From the NCBI RefSeq assembly GCF_007785775.2, contig NZ_VNIK02000002.1:148801-212800 (forward strand): a DNA stretch of 64,000 nucleotides, in the 5' to 3' direction. The notes under the pieces were generated by a model. That model was not told the origin of the DNA, ran no database searches, and worked only from the letters and a program-made list of their open reading frames with translations. Position 1 is the stretch's first letter. Every line of letters starts with the position of its first letter. This document shows, piece after piece, positions 1 through 8,146 of this stretch. A program made the position numbers and the translations under genes. This stretch comes from Flagellimonas hadalis. GTDB lineage: Bacteria; Bacteroidota; Bacteroidia; Flavobacteriales; Flavobacteriaceae.

Positions 1-56
1 TTGGTTATTTAGTTAAGAACCGCCTTGGGCAATAAAGTCCAGGGCGGTTTTTTTTG
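1..56 (+). terminator. Intrinsic terminator, possibly the 3' end of a structured RNA
   Basis: An 11-bp stem (AACCGCCTTGG at 18-28 pairing with CCAGGGCGGTT at 39-49, one G-U pair) is followed by eight T. It ends transcription entering from the left of the window. The bases before it, TTGGTTATTTAG (1-12), are identical to those just before the terminator at 32501-32530, so it may be the tail of a second copy of the RNA proposed there. Confidence 0.8.
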
Positions 57-179
57 TTGGCTACTCTTTACCATCTATCAAGGCATTTGAGGAAATACTG
101 ACAGATTTTCAACGATTTAGCATGTGATTGCCATATTCCCAATTCTTTTTCAGGAGGAGGACAAACCCATAATAAGTGG

Positions 180-187
180 TACTTTTG
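180..187 (+). promoter_or_regulatory. Candidate -7 box of the SulP gene
   Basis: TACTTTTG matches the Bacteroidota sigma-70-type -7 consensus TAnnTTTG exactly and lies 18 bp before the SulP start codon. No clear TTG -33 element is seen at the right distance, so the call rests on the -7 box alone. Confidence 0.5.
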
Positions 188-205
188 CCCCCTTAAAATC
201 GAAAG

Positions 206-1738
206 ATGAAAAAATACCTCAACCTTTTTGATTTTTCCCAAAAGGTAAACTACCGAACAGAGATCTTGTCAGGCCTTACCGTGGCCTTGGCACTCGTGCC
301 CGAAGCCATCGCTTTTGCCTTCATTGCCGGTCTGTCCCCATTGACCGGATTGTACGCCGCCTTTGTGATGGGATTGGTCACCTCGATTTTAGGTGGCAGA
401 CCGGGAATGATTTCCGGGGCCACAGGTGCCGTTGCGGTGGTGATTGTGAGCCTGGCCCAGCAATATGGCGTGGAATACGTGTTTGCGACCGTGGTTTTGG
501 CTGGTATTTTACAGCTATTGGCGGGCATCCTTCGATTGGGCAAGTTGATGCGCTTGGTGCCCCACCCCGTAATTTTTGGATTTGTGAACGGCCTGGCCAT
601 CATCATTTTTATGTCGCAGTTGACACAGTTCAAGACTCCGGAAGGGCATTGGTTAACGGGTAGCACGCTCTTCATTTTCTTGGGATTGGTGTTGTTGACG
701 ATGTTGATCATTTGGGGATTGCCCAAATTGACCAAAGTGGTTCCTGCCTCCTTGGCTGCTATTTTGGTGGTGTTCGGCATTGTCTTTTTCATGGGATTGG
801 ATACCCGGACCATTGGCGATATTGCTTCCATTCAAGGAACGTTCCCCCCATTTCATATCCCCAACCTGCCTTTGACTTGGGAGACGTTGCAAATCATTTT
901 TCCCTTTGCGGCCATTGTGGCCGGAGTGGGGTTGATAGAGAGTCTGTTGACGCTCAATATTGTGGATGAAATCACTGAAACCCGAGGTAGGGGCAACAAG
1001 GAAGCCGTGGCCCAGGGAACGGCCAATATCTTATCCGGATTTTTCTCGGGGATGGGCGGTTGTGCCATGATCGGGCAAAGTTTGATCAACACCTCCAACG
1101 GGGCAAGGGCAAGACTATCAGGAATTTTTGCCGCCTTGATGCTCTTGGTGTTCATCATGTTCGGTTCCAGTTTGATTGAAAAAGTACCCATGGCCGCCCT
1201 CACCGGGTTGATGATCATGGTGGCACTGGGCACCTTTGAGTGGGCCAGTTTAAAAACCTTTCGCCGCATGCCCAAATCGGATGTATTGGTGATGGTACTC
1301 GTGACCTTGGTGACCGTGTTCCTGCACAATTTGGCCTTGGCCGTATTGGTAGGGGTGATCATTTCCGCCTTAGTGTTCGCTTGGGACAATGCAAAGCGGA
1401 TCAGGGCGAGAAAGTATGTGGATGAGAAAGGTGTTAAGCATTACGAGATCTATGGGCCGCTTTTCTTTGGCAGCACCACCCTTTTTGCCGAAAAGTTTGA
1501 TGTGCTGAACGATCCCGAAGAAGTCATCATCGACTTTAAGGAAAGCCGTTTGGTGGATATGTCCGCCATTGAAGCCGTAAACAAGATCACGGAACGTTAC
1601 CGCAAAGTGGGCAAAAAACTCCATCTGAAACATTTGAGCAAGGACTGTCAACGCCTTTTGGCCAATGCAGACGATATTATCGAAGTGAACGTTTTGGAAG
1701 ACCCAACCTATAAGGTTGTGGTCGATAAGATTGAGTAG
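206..1738 (+). CDS. SulP-family inorganic anion transporter
   Basis: Inner-membrane carrier of the SulP (SLC26-like) family, which moves sulfate, bicarbonate or related anions, usually as a symporter. About 395 N-terminal residues form many hydrophobic segments, beginning with the typical LVPEAIAFAFIAG stretch and a GRPGMISGATGA turn. The C-terminal 70-90 residues form a STAS domain, with the DMS motif at 451-453 in the place where SpoIIAA-like proteins carry a conserved Asp-x-Ser. At 510 aa it is a short bacterial member with a complete domain set. It stands alone, 18 bp after a good -7 box, and converges with the next gene. The transported anion cannot be read from sequence. Sulfate, bicarbonate and other anions are all possible. 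Confidence 0.93.
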   Translation: MKKYLNLFDFSQKVNYRTEILSGLTVALALVPEAIAFAFIAGLSPLTGLYAAFVMGLVTSILGGRPGMISGATGAVAVVIVSLAQQYGVEYVFATVVLAGILQLLAGILRLGKLMRLVPHPVIFGFVNGLAIIIFMSQLTQFKTPEGHWLTGSTLFIFLGLVLLTMLIIWGLPKLTKVVPASLAAILVVFGIVFFMGLDTRTIGDIASIQGTFPPFHIPNLPLTWETLQIIFPFAAIVAGVGLIESLLTLNIVDEITETRGRGNKEAVAQGTANILSGFFSGMGGCAMIGQSLINTSNGARARLSGIFAALMLLVFIMFGSSLIEKVPMAALTGLMIMVALGTFEWASLKTFRRMPKSDVLVMVLVTLVTVFLHNLALAVLVGVIISALVFAWDNAKRIRARKYVDEKGVKHYEIYGPLFFGSTTLFAEKFDVLNDPEEVIIDFKESRLVDMSAIEAVNKITERYRKVGKKLHLKHLSKDCQRLLANADDIIEVNVLEDPTYKVVVDKIE

Positions 1739-1744
1739 GTGCTG

Positions 1745-2023
1745 CTAACTCGAAAAAAGATAATAAAGAACAACCCCCAGAACAATTAGGATAACGAGCG
1801 CAATACAATAGTTTTGGATTTCTTCCAATCTATCCATTTTGGCTTGTTGAATGATCTTGTCACGGATTTTCTTTTGCTCAAAGGGAGTTAGGTCCTTGAA
1901 CTTCAGTTCGGTATCGCCCACATAGCCTTCGTAAGCTTCTCGAATTTCTTTGAAACTACGCCGCTTTCGCAACAAAGCACGATTGGCTTTGACCACTAAC
2001 ATTGGTTGACTTGCAGAACCCAT
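1745..2023 (-). CDS. Small tail-anchored membrane protein, unknown function
   Basis: Protein of 92 aa from the ATG at 2023. The reading frame stays open upstream to a TTG at 2059, and an ATG at 2002 is also possible. The N-terminal two thirds are hydrophilic and basic (ALLRKRRSFKEIREAYEG) and likely helical. The last 20-25 residues (YCIALVILIVLGVVLYYLF) are one hydrophobic segment ending in SS, as in a tail-anchored inner-membrane protein facing the cytoplasm. I do not recognise the family. It converges tightly with the SulP gene (6 bp gap) and is not part of an obvious operon. Confidence 0.7.
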   Translation of the reverse strand: MGSASQPMLVVKANRALLRKRRSFKEIREAYEGYVGDTELKFKDLTPFEQKKIRDKIIQQAKMDRLEEIQNYCIALVILIVLGVVLYYLFSS

Positions 2024-2081
2024 AGACCAGATATTTATATATTGGTAATGGATTTTCAAGAAATGTTACAAACAACTGGGG

Positions 2082-2687
2082 TTACTCGGTTTTCGTTTGC
2101 CCCAAAAACGGGTTCACATTGGGGTTTTGTGGGTTGCCACTCGCCCTTCGCATGAGTGTGATCTGCCCGGTGTGGTAGATGCAATCCGAGATCATGCCAT
2201 TGATGAGGTTCCAAAAGGCAAACTCCGATTGTTGCTCCCCTCTTTTAAAAATGACCTTGAATTTTTCCATCTCCTCGGCACTTTTTCCCAACATTTTGGC
2301 GCTGGCCGCTTTCAAATTTTGAAGGGTCTGGGCCCGTAACTCGGCATACGAAGCTGGTGTTGGGTAGAGGGACTTTTCAAAAGGCTGGGCATCCGGGGCC
2401 AACAAAATGTTGTTGGACATGGTGTTGATGTGCGCCATGGTTTCCAAAATGCTCCTGCCGTCCTCGGAAGGTCTGTAGGCGAGGTCCTTTTCGGTAAGGC
2501 CTTCGGTGGCCCAATAAAACCGATAACCCAGACCATCAATCATACGGGCAACCAAGTTTCCAGGGGTATATGCTTCGGGATGGGCGGGTATTTCTTTATA
2601 GGGGAGTTCCATGTTTTGTGCATTCACATTCTCCATCTGGCCAACACTGAAGAGGGTGATAATTATAAGGTACGGGAAGTTTCTCAT
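2082..2687 (-). CDS. Exported DinB-family protein
   Basis: 201 aa with an N-terminal signal peptide (hydrophobic PYLIIITLFSVG, cleavage likely after VNAQ). The rest is a DinB/YfiT four-helix bundle. The metal-site histidines are visible as TMAHINTM near residue 95 and YHTGQ near residue 175. DinB proteins are metal-binding helical bundles, some of them thiol-dependent transferases, and the exported versions common in Bacteroidota have no established substrate. It lies 9 bp downstream of the YCII-domain gene on the same strand, so the two are probably co-transcribed. Two further DinB genes occur in this window, at 13530 and 43580. Confidence 0.85.
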   Translation of the reverse strand: MRNFPYLIIITLFSVGQMENVNAQNMELPYKEIPAHPEAYTPGNLVARMIDGLGYRFYWATEGLTEKDLAYRPSEDGRSILETMAHINTMSNNILLAPDAQPFEKSLYPTPASYAELRAQTLQNLKAASAKMLGKSAEEMEKFKVIFKRGEQQSEFAFWNLINGMISDCIYHTGQITLMRRASGNPQNPNVNPFLGQTKTE

Positions 2688-2696
2688 TGATATAGA

Positions 2697-3188
2697 TCAA
2701 TCCATGATCGATTTTTTGGCCAGAGTAGGGGCAATTTCATTGATTGCCATGAGTGCTGCGGAGCCGTACCACTCTTTGAGTTCCATGACCAAGCTACCCG
2801 CTTTTATGGCAGGGTCGGTCTCGGTAAGTTCCTTGGCCTCTTCCAGGGTTTCCACATTAAAAATGTAGATGCCGCGAAGGTCATCATTTCCAAAAAAAGG
2901 ACCTGCCAGCACCAATTTCCCTTCCTTGGCCAACCTTCCGATGTTCTCGAGGTGGGCTGTTTGCAATTTGGCCGCTTCCTCCTTGTCCGACGTGCGGTTT
3001 GGGCCACGCTTCAGAAAGGCAAAGATGTACTTTTTCATGCCATAGTCATCAGCGCCGTACTTTGCCGCTTTTTCGGCATCGTACAGGACTTCGTCAGATT
3101 TCTTCACGGCTGTATCTTCCGATGTGGATTGCGCCGTGCCCGCAAAGCCACTGATCAAAAAGACAAGGAAAATGATTCTTGGGTACAT
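2697..3188 (-). CDS. Exported YCII-related domain protein
   Basis: 163 aa starting from the ATG at 3188, chosen because it opens a clean signal peptide (MYPRIIFLVFLISGFAGTAQS); the upstream 50 codons of open frame look non-coding. The C-terminal half has the YCII/dimeric ferredoxin-like pattern: KKYIFAFLKRGPNR, then HLENIGRLAKEGKLVLAGPF and DPAIKAGSL, where His and Asp residues form the putative active site. YCII proteins are small enzymes or binding proteins of largely unknown reaction. It is predicted to act outside the cytoplasm and probably shares a transcript with the DinB gene just downstream. Confidence 0.82.
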   Translation of the reverse strand: MYPRIIFLVFLISGFAGTAQSTSEDTAVKKSDEVLYDAEKAAKYGADDYGMKKYIFAFLKRGPNRTSDKEEAAKLQTAHLENIGRLAKEGKLVLAGPFFGNDDLRGIYIFNVETLEEAKELTETDPAIKAGSLVMELKEWYGSAALMAINEIAPTLAKKSIMD

Positions 3189-3316
3189 ATTGATGGTTTT
3201 TAAGTTAAAAATAACCATTTGAAAGCCACCCTCGGCCATTTTTTGGCAAAAAGAGGAACCAAGATCAGCTTGTTCATTCAATGCACCCTTTATAAAAACG
3301 TTACATAGGGGTGTTG

Positions 3317-4033
3317 TTAGTTCCGTTGTTTTTTCCAATGTTCCATCCCATAGGTCAAATCTCCTTGGGCCTCCATTTCGTTCACCTGTTCCCCCATTCC
3401 CAAAAAGTCATTGAACAATGCCATGTTTATCGAGCAATTTTCTTTGTCCAAATGTAGTATTTGAAGTCCATTGATGATGGTTTGTCCCATACTGAAAGGG
3501 ACCAGACGATAGTCCTTGAATTCTTCGGTGATATAGTTTTCCATTTTCTCAAAATAATCTTTGTACGCTCCCATGGGAGAAACCATGATTTCTTTAAGAT
3601 TTTGGATTTGATAGGGAATCAAGTCGTTTTCGTAACTCAAAACTGATTTTTCGAGGCCATACACCTGAAAATACTTTCCCAAATGGCTGACCGCAAAATG
3701 GAGCTCCTTGTAGTTCCATCTATTTCCAGTGCCATTGGAGTCCAATGTCAAATAACCGCTATAACTGGGTACGAAACCAAAAGTTGTTCCTTGGGTACTT
3801 TTTCCCAATTCGGCACTGACCCTCTTTAGGAATGCCCCCCAATTTTTTTCATACGTCTTCTTGTCGACAATTTTTTCATTGAGCAATTTTTCCAGTTCCT
3901 GTATGCCGAGGTACTGTCGGTAAATATCAAACTCCTGGTGTTTTTTGATCCCGATGGGGTAATACCTTAGGATGGAATGGTATAAGGGCCAAAAATCATA
4001 TTCGTCATAATTGAATGAAAAGCTATTGTCCAT
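3317..4033 (-). CDS. Hypothetical cytoplasmic protein
   Basis: 238 aa without signal peptide or membrane segment, rich in aromatic residues (Tyr, Phe, Trp). It starts MDNSFSFNYDEYDFWPLYHSILRYY-like and contains the segments GTTFGFVPSYSGYLTL and NYITEEFKDYRLVPFSMG. I recognise no domain. The gene sits 29 bp downstream of the esterase-TPR gene on the same strand and may be co-transcribed with it, and a 128-bp non-coding gap separates it from the YCII gene. Codon use and base composition resemble the neighbours, so there is no sign of recent transfer. Confidence 0.65.
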   Translation of the reverse strand: MDNSFSFNYDEYDFWPLYHSILRYYPIGIKKHQEFDIYRQYLGIQELEKLLNEKIVDKKTYEKNWGAFLKRVSAELGKSTQGTTFGFVPSYSGYLTLDSNGTGNRWNYKELHFAVSHLGKYFQVYGLEKSVLSYENDLIPYQIQNLKEIMVSPMGAYKDYFEKMENYITEEFKDYRLVPFSMGQTIINGLQILHLDKENCSINMALFNDFLGMGEQVNEMEAQGDLTYGMEHWKKQRN

Positions 4034-4062
4034 CGAACAAACTGATTTTTAGGGTCATCATT

Positions 4063-5244
4063 TTACCGGTTCAACTCCTTTATTTTTAGTGAAGCGTTGG
4101 CATTGTCCGGTTCCAGGCCAAGGACTTTTTTATAGTTTTCGATTGCTTTTTGGGTGTCTCCCAGCGTCTCATAGGCCTCTGCCAAGCTATCGTATGCATT
4201 GGGCGACTTAGGGAAGTTTTCCACATTCAACAGGAAAAACTCCAATGCTTTGGGTCTGTCCTCCGCATTTCTGCTTTGCAGTAGGGCATAACCCAGTTGG
4301 TTCACCAGGTGTTCGGGGGGCGGAAAATCCCAGGAGAGCCGCTCCGAAATTTCCTGAAAATGCTCCGTGAGCTGCTCTTTGGCAGCGATGTCCCGATAGG
4401 AAATTCCGTAGCCTTCAAAAATTGCGGAGATTCCGTTGTGAAAGGCAATGATGGGGACCGAGCTATGGTTTTCATGCTCGAAGTATTCCAATTTGGCGGG
4501 CAGCGTACCGCGGTATTTGCTGTTCAATGCCTCATACAACCTTACATGGCGATCCCGGTTCCGGATATTTCTTTTGCCCCAATTTGCCGTGGCCATGTAA
4601 AGAAACCTTTTAAAGGAAGCATCGGTTATTGCGTCCAGTTTATGGTCCATGGTTTCTGAATCCCAAGTTCCAAAACTCGGGTCGACCGCAAGGAATGCAT
4701 TGAAAAGTGTTTTTTCTTTCATGTAGGCATGGGCGGCCAAGAGACCTCCCAACGAATGTCCAAAAAGGATTCGATAGGGCACCGTTCTATACTTCTGGTC
4801 CAAGTCCGGCAAAAGTTCGTCTTCCAAAAATTGAAGGAAGTGGTCCCCTCCGCCGGAAGTGTTCGCTCTAGTGGTAATGATTTTGTCCGGGGTGTAGTCC
4901 CTTCTCCGATCCACATTTTGGATGGCGACCACGATCATCTCCGGGATTTTTTGGTTTCTGTAAGCGTCGGCGCTCATGTAGTTTACCATTCCCGCTATGG
5001 GCTTGAAGTGAACATTTCCATCGAGTACGATGAGCACGGGATACCTTTTATAGGTCGGTCCTTTATCATGATAGGACTCGGGAAGGCTGATCCAATAGTC
5101 CCTGTCTTCCTCCAAAATGGTGGACCTAAGGGTGTGTTTTGTGCCGAGGACAATTTGTTCCCCAGTTTGTGATTGCATCGGACAGGCCCCTATCACCAAA
5201 AACAGGATGGCCATAAAAGGTTTATGGATAAGGTTGATTTTCAT
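4063..5244 (-). CDS. Esterase-D-like alpha/beta hydrolase with C-terminal TPR
   Basis: 393 aa. The first 25 residues form a signal peptide ending in IGAC, so the protein is probably a lipoprotein anchored at Cys21. The middle is an esterase-D/YbbA-type alpha/beta hydrolase of the group that includes enterochelin esterases: YPVLIVLDGNVHF near 70, then the nucleophile elbow GHSLGG with Ser164, and a His in the FEHENHSSVP segment as likely catalytic base. The last 70-80 residues form one or two tetratricopeptide repeats (DSLAEAYETLGDTQKAIENY). This hydrolase-TPR layout recurs in Bacteroidota. The substrate is unknown: siderophore ester, acyl or sugar ester are all possible. Confidence 0.86.
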   Translation of the reverse strand: MKINLIHKPFMAILFLVIGACPMQSQTGEQIVLGTKHTLRSTILEEDRDYWISLPESYHDKGPTYKRYPVLIVLDGNVHFKPIAGMVNYMSADAYRNQKIPEMIVVAIQNVDRRRDYTPDKIITTRANTSGGGDHFLQFLEDELLPDLDQKYRTVPYRILFGHSLGGLLAAHAYMKEKTLFNAFLAVDPSFGTWDSETMDHKLDAITDASFKRFLYMATANWGKRNIRNRDRHVRLYEALNSKYRGTLPAKLEYFEHENHSSVPIIAFHNGISAIFEGYGISYRDIAAKEQLTEHFQEISERLSWDFPPPEHLVNQLGYALLQSRNAEDRPKALEFFLLNVENFPKSPNAYDSLAEAYETLGDTQKAIENYKKVLGLEPDNANASLKIKELNR

Positions 5245-5571
5245 AGGATTGGTAACAGTTTTGGTTATGGTTTCGTGTCGTTGAGGATTGGTATGACGAA
5301 ACGATTCCCTTGGTTGTTTACTTTTATTAAAAGTAGGGAATTTAGTTAAAGGGAGATGAAAGCAATGTTTTTGAAGCAGTTAGTTTTATTGAGCCAAAAT
5401 TCCTATTGATATTCCAAATATTTTACCGACCTTATTTTCCGATTCTACCATTCCATTGAAAAAGTTTTTCTCTTGTGACAGTTTGCGTTTATAAGCTTCC
5501 CCTAGATAGAACTGCTTATTTTTCTATAACTTCATCATTGTACAACGGTTGCCAGTGTTGGCAACTGGTTT
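5245..5571. other. AT-rich 327-bp gap with two small palindromes
   Basis: No open reading frame of note. It holds a near-palindrome TACTTTTATTAAAAGTA (5319-5335) and, close to the next gene, the hairpin GTTGCCA-GTGT-TGGCAAC (5548-5565). Composition becomes strongly AT-rich from about 5340 and stays so through the next gene, marking the edge of a compositionally foreign segment. Confidence 0.6.
5548..5565. repeat. Perfect 7-bp inverted repeat 3' of an AT-rich gene
   Basis: GTTGCCA and TGGCAAC flank a four-base loop, six bases after the stop codon of the minus-strand lipoprotein gene (stop at 5572). It lacks a T-run in either direction, so it is not a standard terminator. A cassette recombination site or a mobile-element end is possible but unproven. 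Confidence 0.5.
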
Positions 5572-6246
5572 TTAATACAAGAATGTACATTTTCCTTTTC
5601 CATTTTTAATTTCTAGTACTTCATTAGAATCCGAAAGTAAAGTACAGTTAAAAGAATATGTTAGTTCAATTCCAAAAGAAGGATTTTCTATTTCTCTAAT
5701 GTTTTCAATTTGAAAATTATTTTCATCAAACGGGGGTTTTCCAAAATCTGTTGATAGATATCTTAGAGCAGAATTATTTATTAATTGTGAATAATCAATA
5801 TGTAATATTCTGACTTGAGGTGTCAAATTTTTATAATTGTCAACTTCCCAATATTCAAGTTCATTTCTGTTGAAAAAAGTATAAAAGTTATTGTATTCAT
5901 CATATCGATAATGAGTATTTGGATCAAGTTTATTGATTGATTCATATGCTATAAATTCAATGAAGGGCGTTTTTAATTCTTCACTATTCGATATTTTATA
6001 TGAATAATGAAATTTAATAGAAACAGAATCTTTTAATAGATTGCCAACACTGCACCCATATGTAAATGGCTCGGTGCTAACTAAAACTTCTCCGTTAAAC
6101 TCTCCAATAAAGTAATTGTCATAATTAACTAATGAATCTAAAGCAGTTTGATAATGGTCATTATGAATTGGTTGGAAATCTACAGGTTCATTATTACAAG
6201 ATGCGAGTAAAAGTATCAATGATATTAAAAAAAGTATGTTTTTCAT
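5572..6246 (-). CDS. AT-rich hypothetical lipoprotein
   Basis: 224 aa from the ATG at 6246, which opens a textbook lipoprotein signal (MKNILFLISLILLLASCNNEP, lipobox LASC). The open frame continues 18 codons upstream to 6300 but that part looks non-coding. The mature part is rich in Asn, Tyr, Phe, Ile and Glu, with no recognised domain, and is predicted to sit in a membrane facing the periplasm or surface. Base composition is far more AT-rich than the flanking genes (many AAT, TTT, ATA codons), which points to recent acquisition as a single-gene insert. The 7-bp inverted repeat just behind its stop codon supports that reading weakly. Confidence 0.75.
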   Translation of the reverse strand: MKNILFLISLILLLASCNNEPVDFQPIHNDHYQTALDSLVNYDNYFIGEFNGEVLVSTEPFTYGCSVGNLLKDSVSIKFHYSYKISNSEELKTPFIEFIAYESINKLDPNTHYRYDEYNNFYTFFNRNELEYWEVDNYKNLTPQVRILHIDYSQLINNSALRYLSTDFGKPPFDENNFQIENIREIENPSFGIELTYSFNCTLLSDSNEVLEIKNGKGKCTFLY

Positions 6247-6349
6247 AATCATGTTTTTAACTTGTTTATATAGATGTAAAATACATCCATATACACCCAA
6301 TATGGTATAAAATCGATGTATTTGATCCTTTTCTAACTCGTATTACAGT

Positions 6350-6826
6350 TTAGTCATGTTCACAATCCGTTTTGGACAACGGCATGGACGAACTGAAACT
6401 GAGGGTAGCTGGATCCTGAAAGGCGGTGCCGGTCTCGTCCAGTGCACCAAAACCTTCGATCAACTGGCCCTCCTTCACCAAAAAGGCCACCTCGCGGGTG
6501 CTTTCCGTGCCTTCGGACATAAAGGTGTAACTGCCGAGGAGCACACTGTCCTTCAACACGCCGGCAAAGGTTCCCTTGTTGGCATCCTTTTCCTTGAGGG
6601 CATAGTCCAGGTTCCCGAGAACAGATCCGTTCATTTCGGTGATCTCCAGCACAATGTGGTTGCCGTTGGCGTCATAGGTGTAACAACCTTCCTCCAAAGC
6701 AGGAACAGGCTGGGGCGGGGCCACGGTTACGGGTTCTTGAGGGACGCTGTCCACCTCTTTGGATTCCTTGGTCTTGCAACTGGCCACTACGGAGAGGGCG
6801 AAGCAGACAAAAAGTAGTTTTTTCAT
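6350..6826 (-). CDS. Hypothetical lipoprotein
   Basis: 158 aa with a lipoprotein signal peptide ending VVASCKTK (Cys17). After a Pro/Val-rich linker (VTVAPPQPVPA) follows a compact beta-rich domain: GCYTYDANGNHIVLEIT, NLDYALKEKDANKGTFAG and VAFLVKEGQLIEGFG. This pattern resembles small beta-barrel or META-like lipoproteins of Bacteroidota, but no named family is certain. The gene lies 2 bp after the stop of the META lipoprotein gene, so 8063-6350 is very likely one operon of three envelope proteins. Confidence 0.78.
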   Translation of the reverse strand: MKKLLFVCFALSVVASCKTKESKEVDSVPQEPVTVAPPQPVPALEEGCYTYDANGNHIVLEITEMNGSVLGNLDYALKEKDANKGTFAGVLKDSVLLGSYTFMSEGTESTREVAFLVKEGQLIEGFGALDETGTAFQDPATLSFSSSMPLSKTDCEHD

Positions 6827-6828
6827 GA

Positions 6829-7644
6829 TCAGTCTATTTTTTTGAATATGAGCAGGTTTTCTTCGCTACCGTTGGAAAGGTAGAGTCTATTGTTTTCCAC
6901 TTTATAGTTGGTGCTGCTTTGCAGGGCCTTCAAAAACTCGGATTCCCTGTCCATCTTGGGGCAGGCCATTTGGGTGGAGGCAATCTGGGCAAATCGCAGC
7001 AGGTCCTTTTCGTAGAAGAGACTTCCTGTCATTCGGTTGCAGCCCGAAAAACCTGAAAAGCGATTGTCCTCGGTATAGATTTCCATATAGGGTACATCCT
7101 TCCCGTTGAAATCCTCTTTGGAGACCTTTTGGGACATCATTTCCTCCAACACCCAAATGTCATTGAGCCTATAATCGGTCACGTAGGAGCCGCAACCTTC
7201 CAGGGCATGGGTTTCTTCCTCCCCGGTCTTTTTATAGGAAATGGTCACGGAATACGGGGAAACCTCTCCGGACATGGCATTGGTACATTCTTTTTGGGAG
7301 ATGATGACATCCATGGCCGTGGCCTCGGTCTGCGCGCGGTACATTTTGATGTTCGCATCCTGCACCCTGATGGGTTCGGTATGGGGCACAATGATGGTGT
7401 CCCCTTCCATCGTGGTCAGCTCCACCTTGTCCCCATAGATCTTAAGTCCCCAGAACGGCTCTGTCCCTGTGGCCTTGAAATAGTTCTCGGCGTGTGCTAC
7501 GGCAAGGGCCCTTGTGTTTTCTTCGTCTTTGATGGTGTCCGTCTGTTCTTCGGTGGCTTCTTTCTGCTCCTCATCCTGCTTTTTTCTTTCCACACAGTTG
7601 GAAAGGAGTACTAGGAAGCAGACGGCCATAACGTTTTTTTTCAT
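6829..7644 (-). CDS. Lipoprotein with COG3650-like and META/HslJ domains
   Basis: 271 aa. Signal peptide with lipobox LSNC (Cys17), then a charged Glu/Lys/Gln linker. Residues about 55-155 carry the TGTEPFWGLKIYGDKVEL pattern of the COG3650-type domain, with a Cys pair in KECTNAM and EGCGSY. Residues about 160-270 form a META (HslJ-like) domain, with WVLEEM, FSGFSGCNRMTGSLFYE and the late TQMACPKM signature. META proteins are small beta-rich periplasmic or surface lipoproteins linked to stress or motility in other bacteria, and biochemical function is unknown. Its start overlaps the stop of the upstream META gene by four bases (ATGA), showing translational coupling. Confidence 0.87.
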   Translation of the reverse strand: MKKNVMAVCFLVLLSNCVERKKQDEEQKEATEEQTDTIKDEENTRALAVAHAENYFKATGTEPFWGLKIYGDKVELTTMEGDTIIVPHTEPIRVQDANIKMYRAQTEATAMDVIISQKECTNAMSGEVSPYSVTISYKKTGEEETHALEGCGSYVTDYRLNDIWVLEEMMSQKVSKEDFNGKDVPYMEIYTEDNRFSGFSGCNRMTGSLFYEKDLLRFAQIASTQMACPKMDRESEFLKALQSSTNYKVENNRLYLSNGSEENLLIFKKID

Positions 7645-8063
7645 GATCCTACTTTTTTAAAGCGCATCATCGGGACTTCGCCCATCAGCAGGTTGAGTTT
7701 TCCATCTTCATCAAAGGAAAAACCGTCGATTTTCTTCATCATTTCCAAAAATTGGCGCTCGCTGCCACCACAGAACATCATGGTGGTGGGGCCAGGCTCG
7801 CCAAAGGAAATGGAGCTTCCTTCCAGAACATAGTCAGCGGAATAACCGTTACAGCTATCCGTACCGGAAACTTTGGAGGATTCCTTGTCGAAAGTGATCT
7901 GTGGTTTTTTTTCAGGGAACAGCCCTTCAAAGGCAATCCTTGGGCCAGTGATGTAATCCAGTTCCCAAGTAGGGCCATAGAGTGCCTCGGCGCTGGATTT
8001 GGAATTGCTGCAAGAATCTGCCAAGGCTATGGCAAAGAAAAACAATAGGATAGAGGTTTTCAT
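7641..8063 (-). CDS. META/HslJ-domain lipoprotein
   Basis: 140 aa. The signal peptide is hydrophobic (ILLFFFAIALADSC) and the Cys in ADSC is a probable lipidation site. One META domain follows: YGPTWELDYITG, then DKESSKVSGTDSCNGYSADY and TMMFCGGSERQFLEMM, the Cys-x-Gly turn pattern of HslJ. It is the first gene of a three-gene minus-strand operon with two further lipoproteins (6829 and 6350). The paired META genes in one operon suggest diversified copies of one envelope function. Confidence 0.85.
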   Translation of the reverse strand: MKTSILLFFFAIALADSCSNSKSSAEALYGPTWELDYITGPRIAFEGLFPEKKPQITFDKESSKVSGTDSCNGYSADYVLEGSSISFGEPGPTTMMFCGGSERQFLEMMKKIDGFSFDEDGKLNLLMGEVPMMRFKKVGS

Positions 8064-8146
8064 TTTTTACAGAAATTAATGGTTAATGTTTAGGAAAAAT
8101 ACTAAAAAATAAATCAAACATTGCCCCCCGTAACCTGAAATGACTT

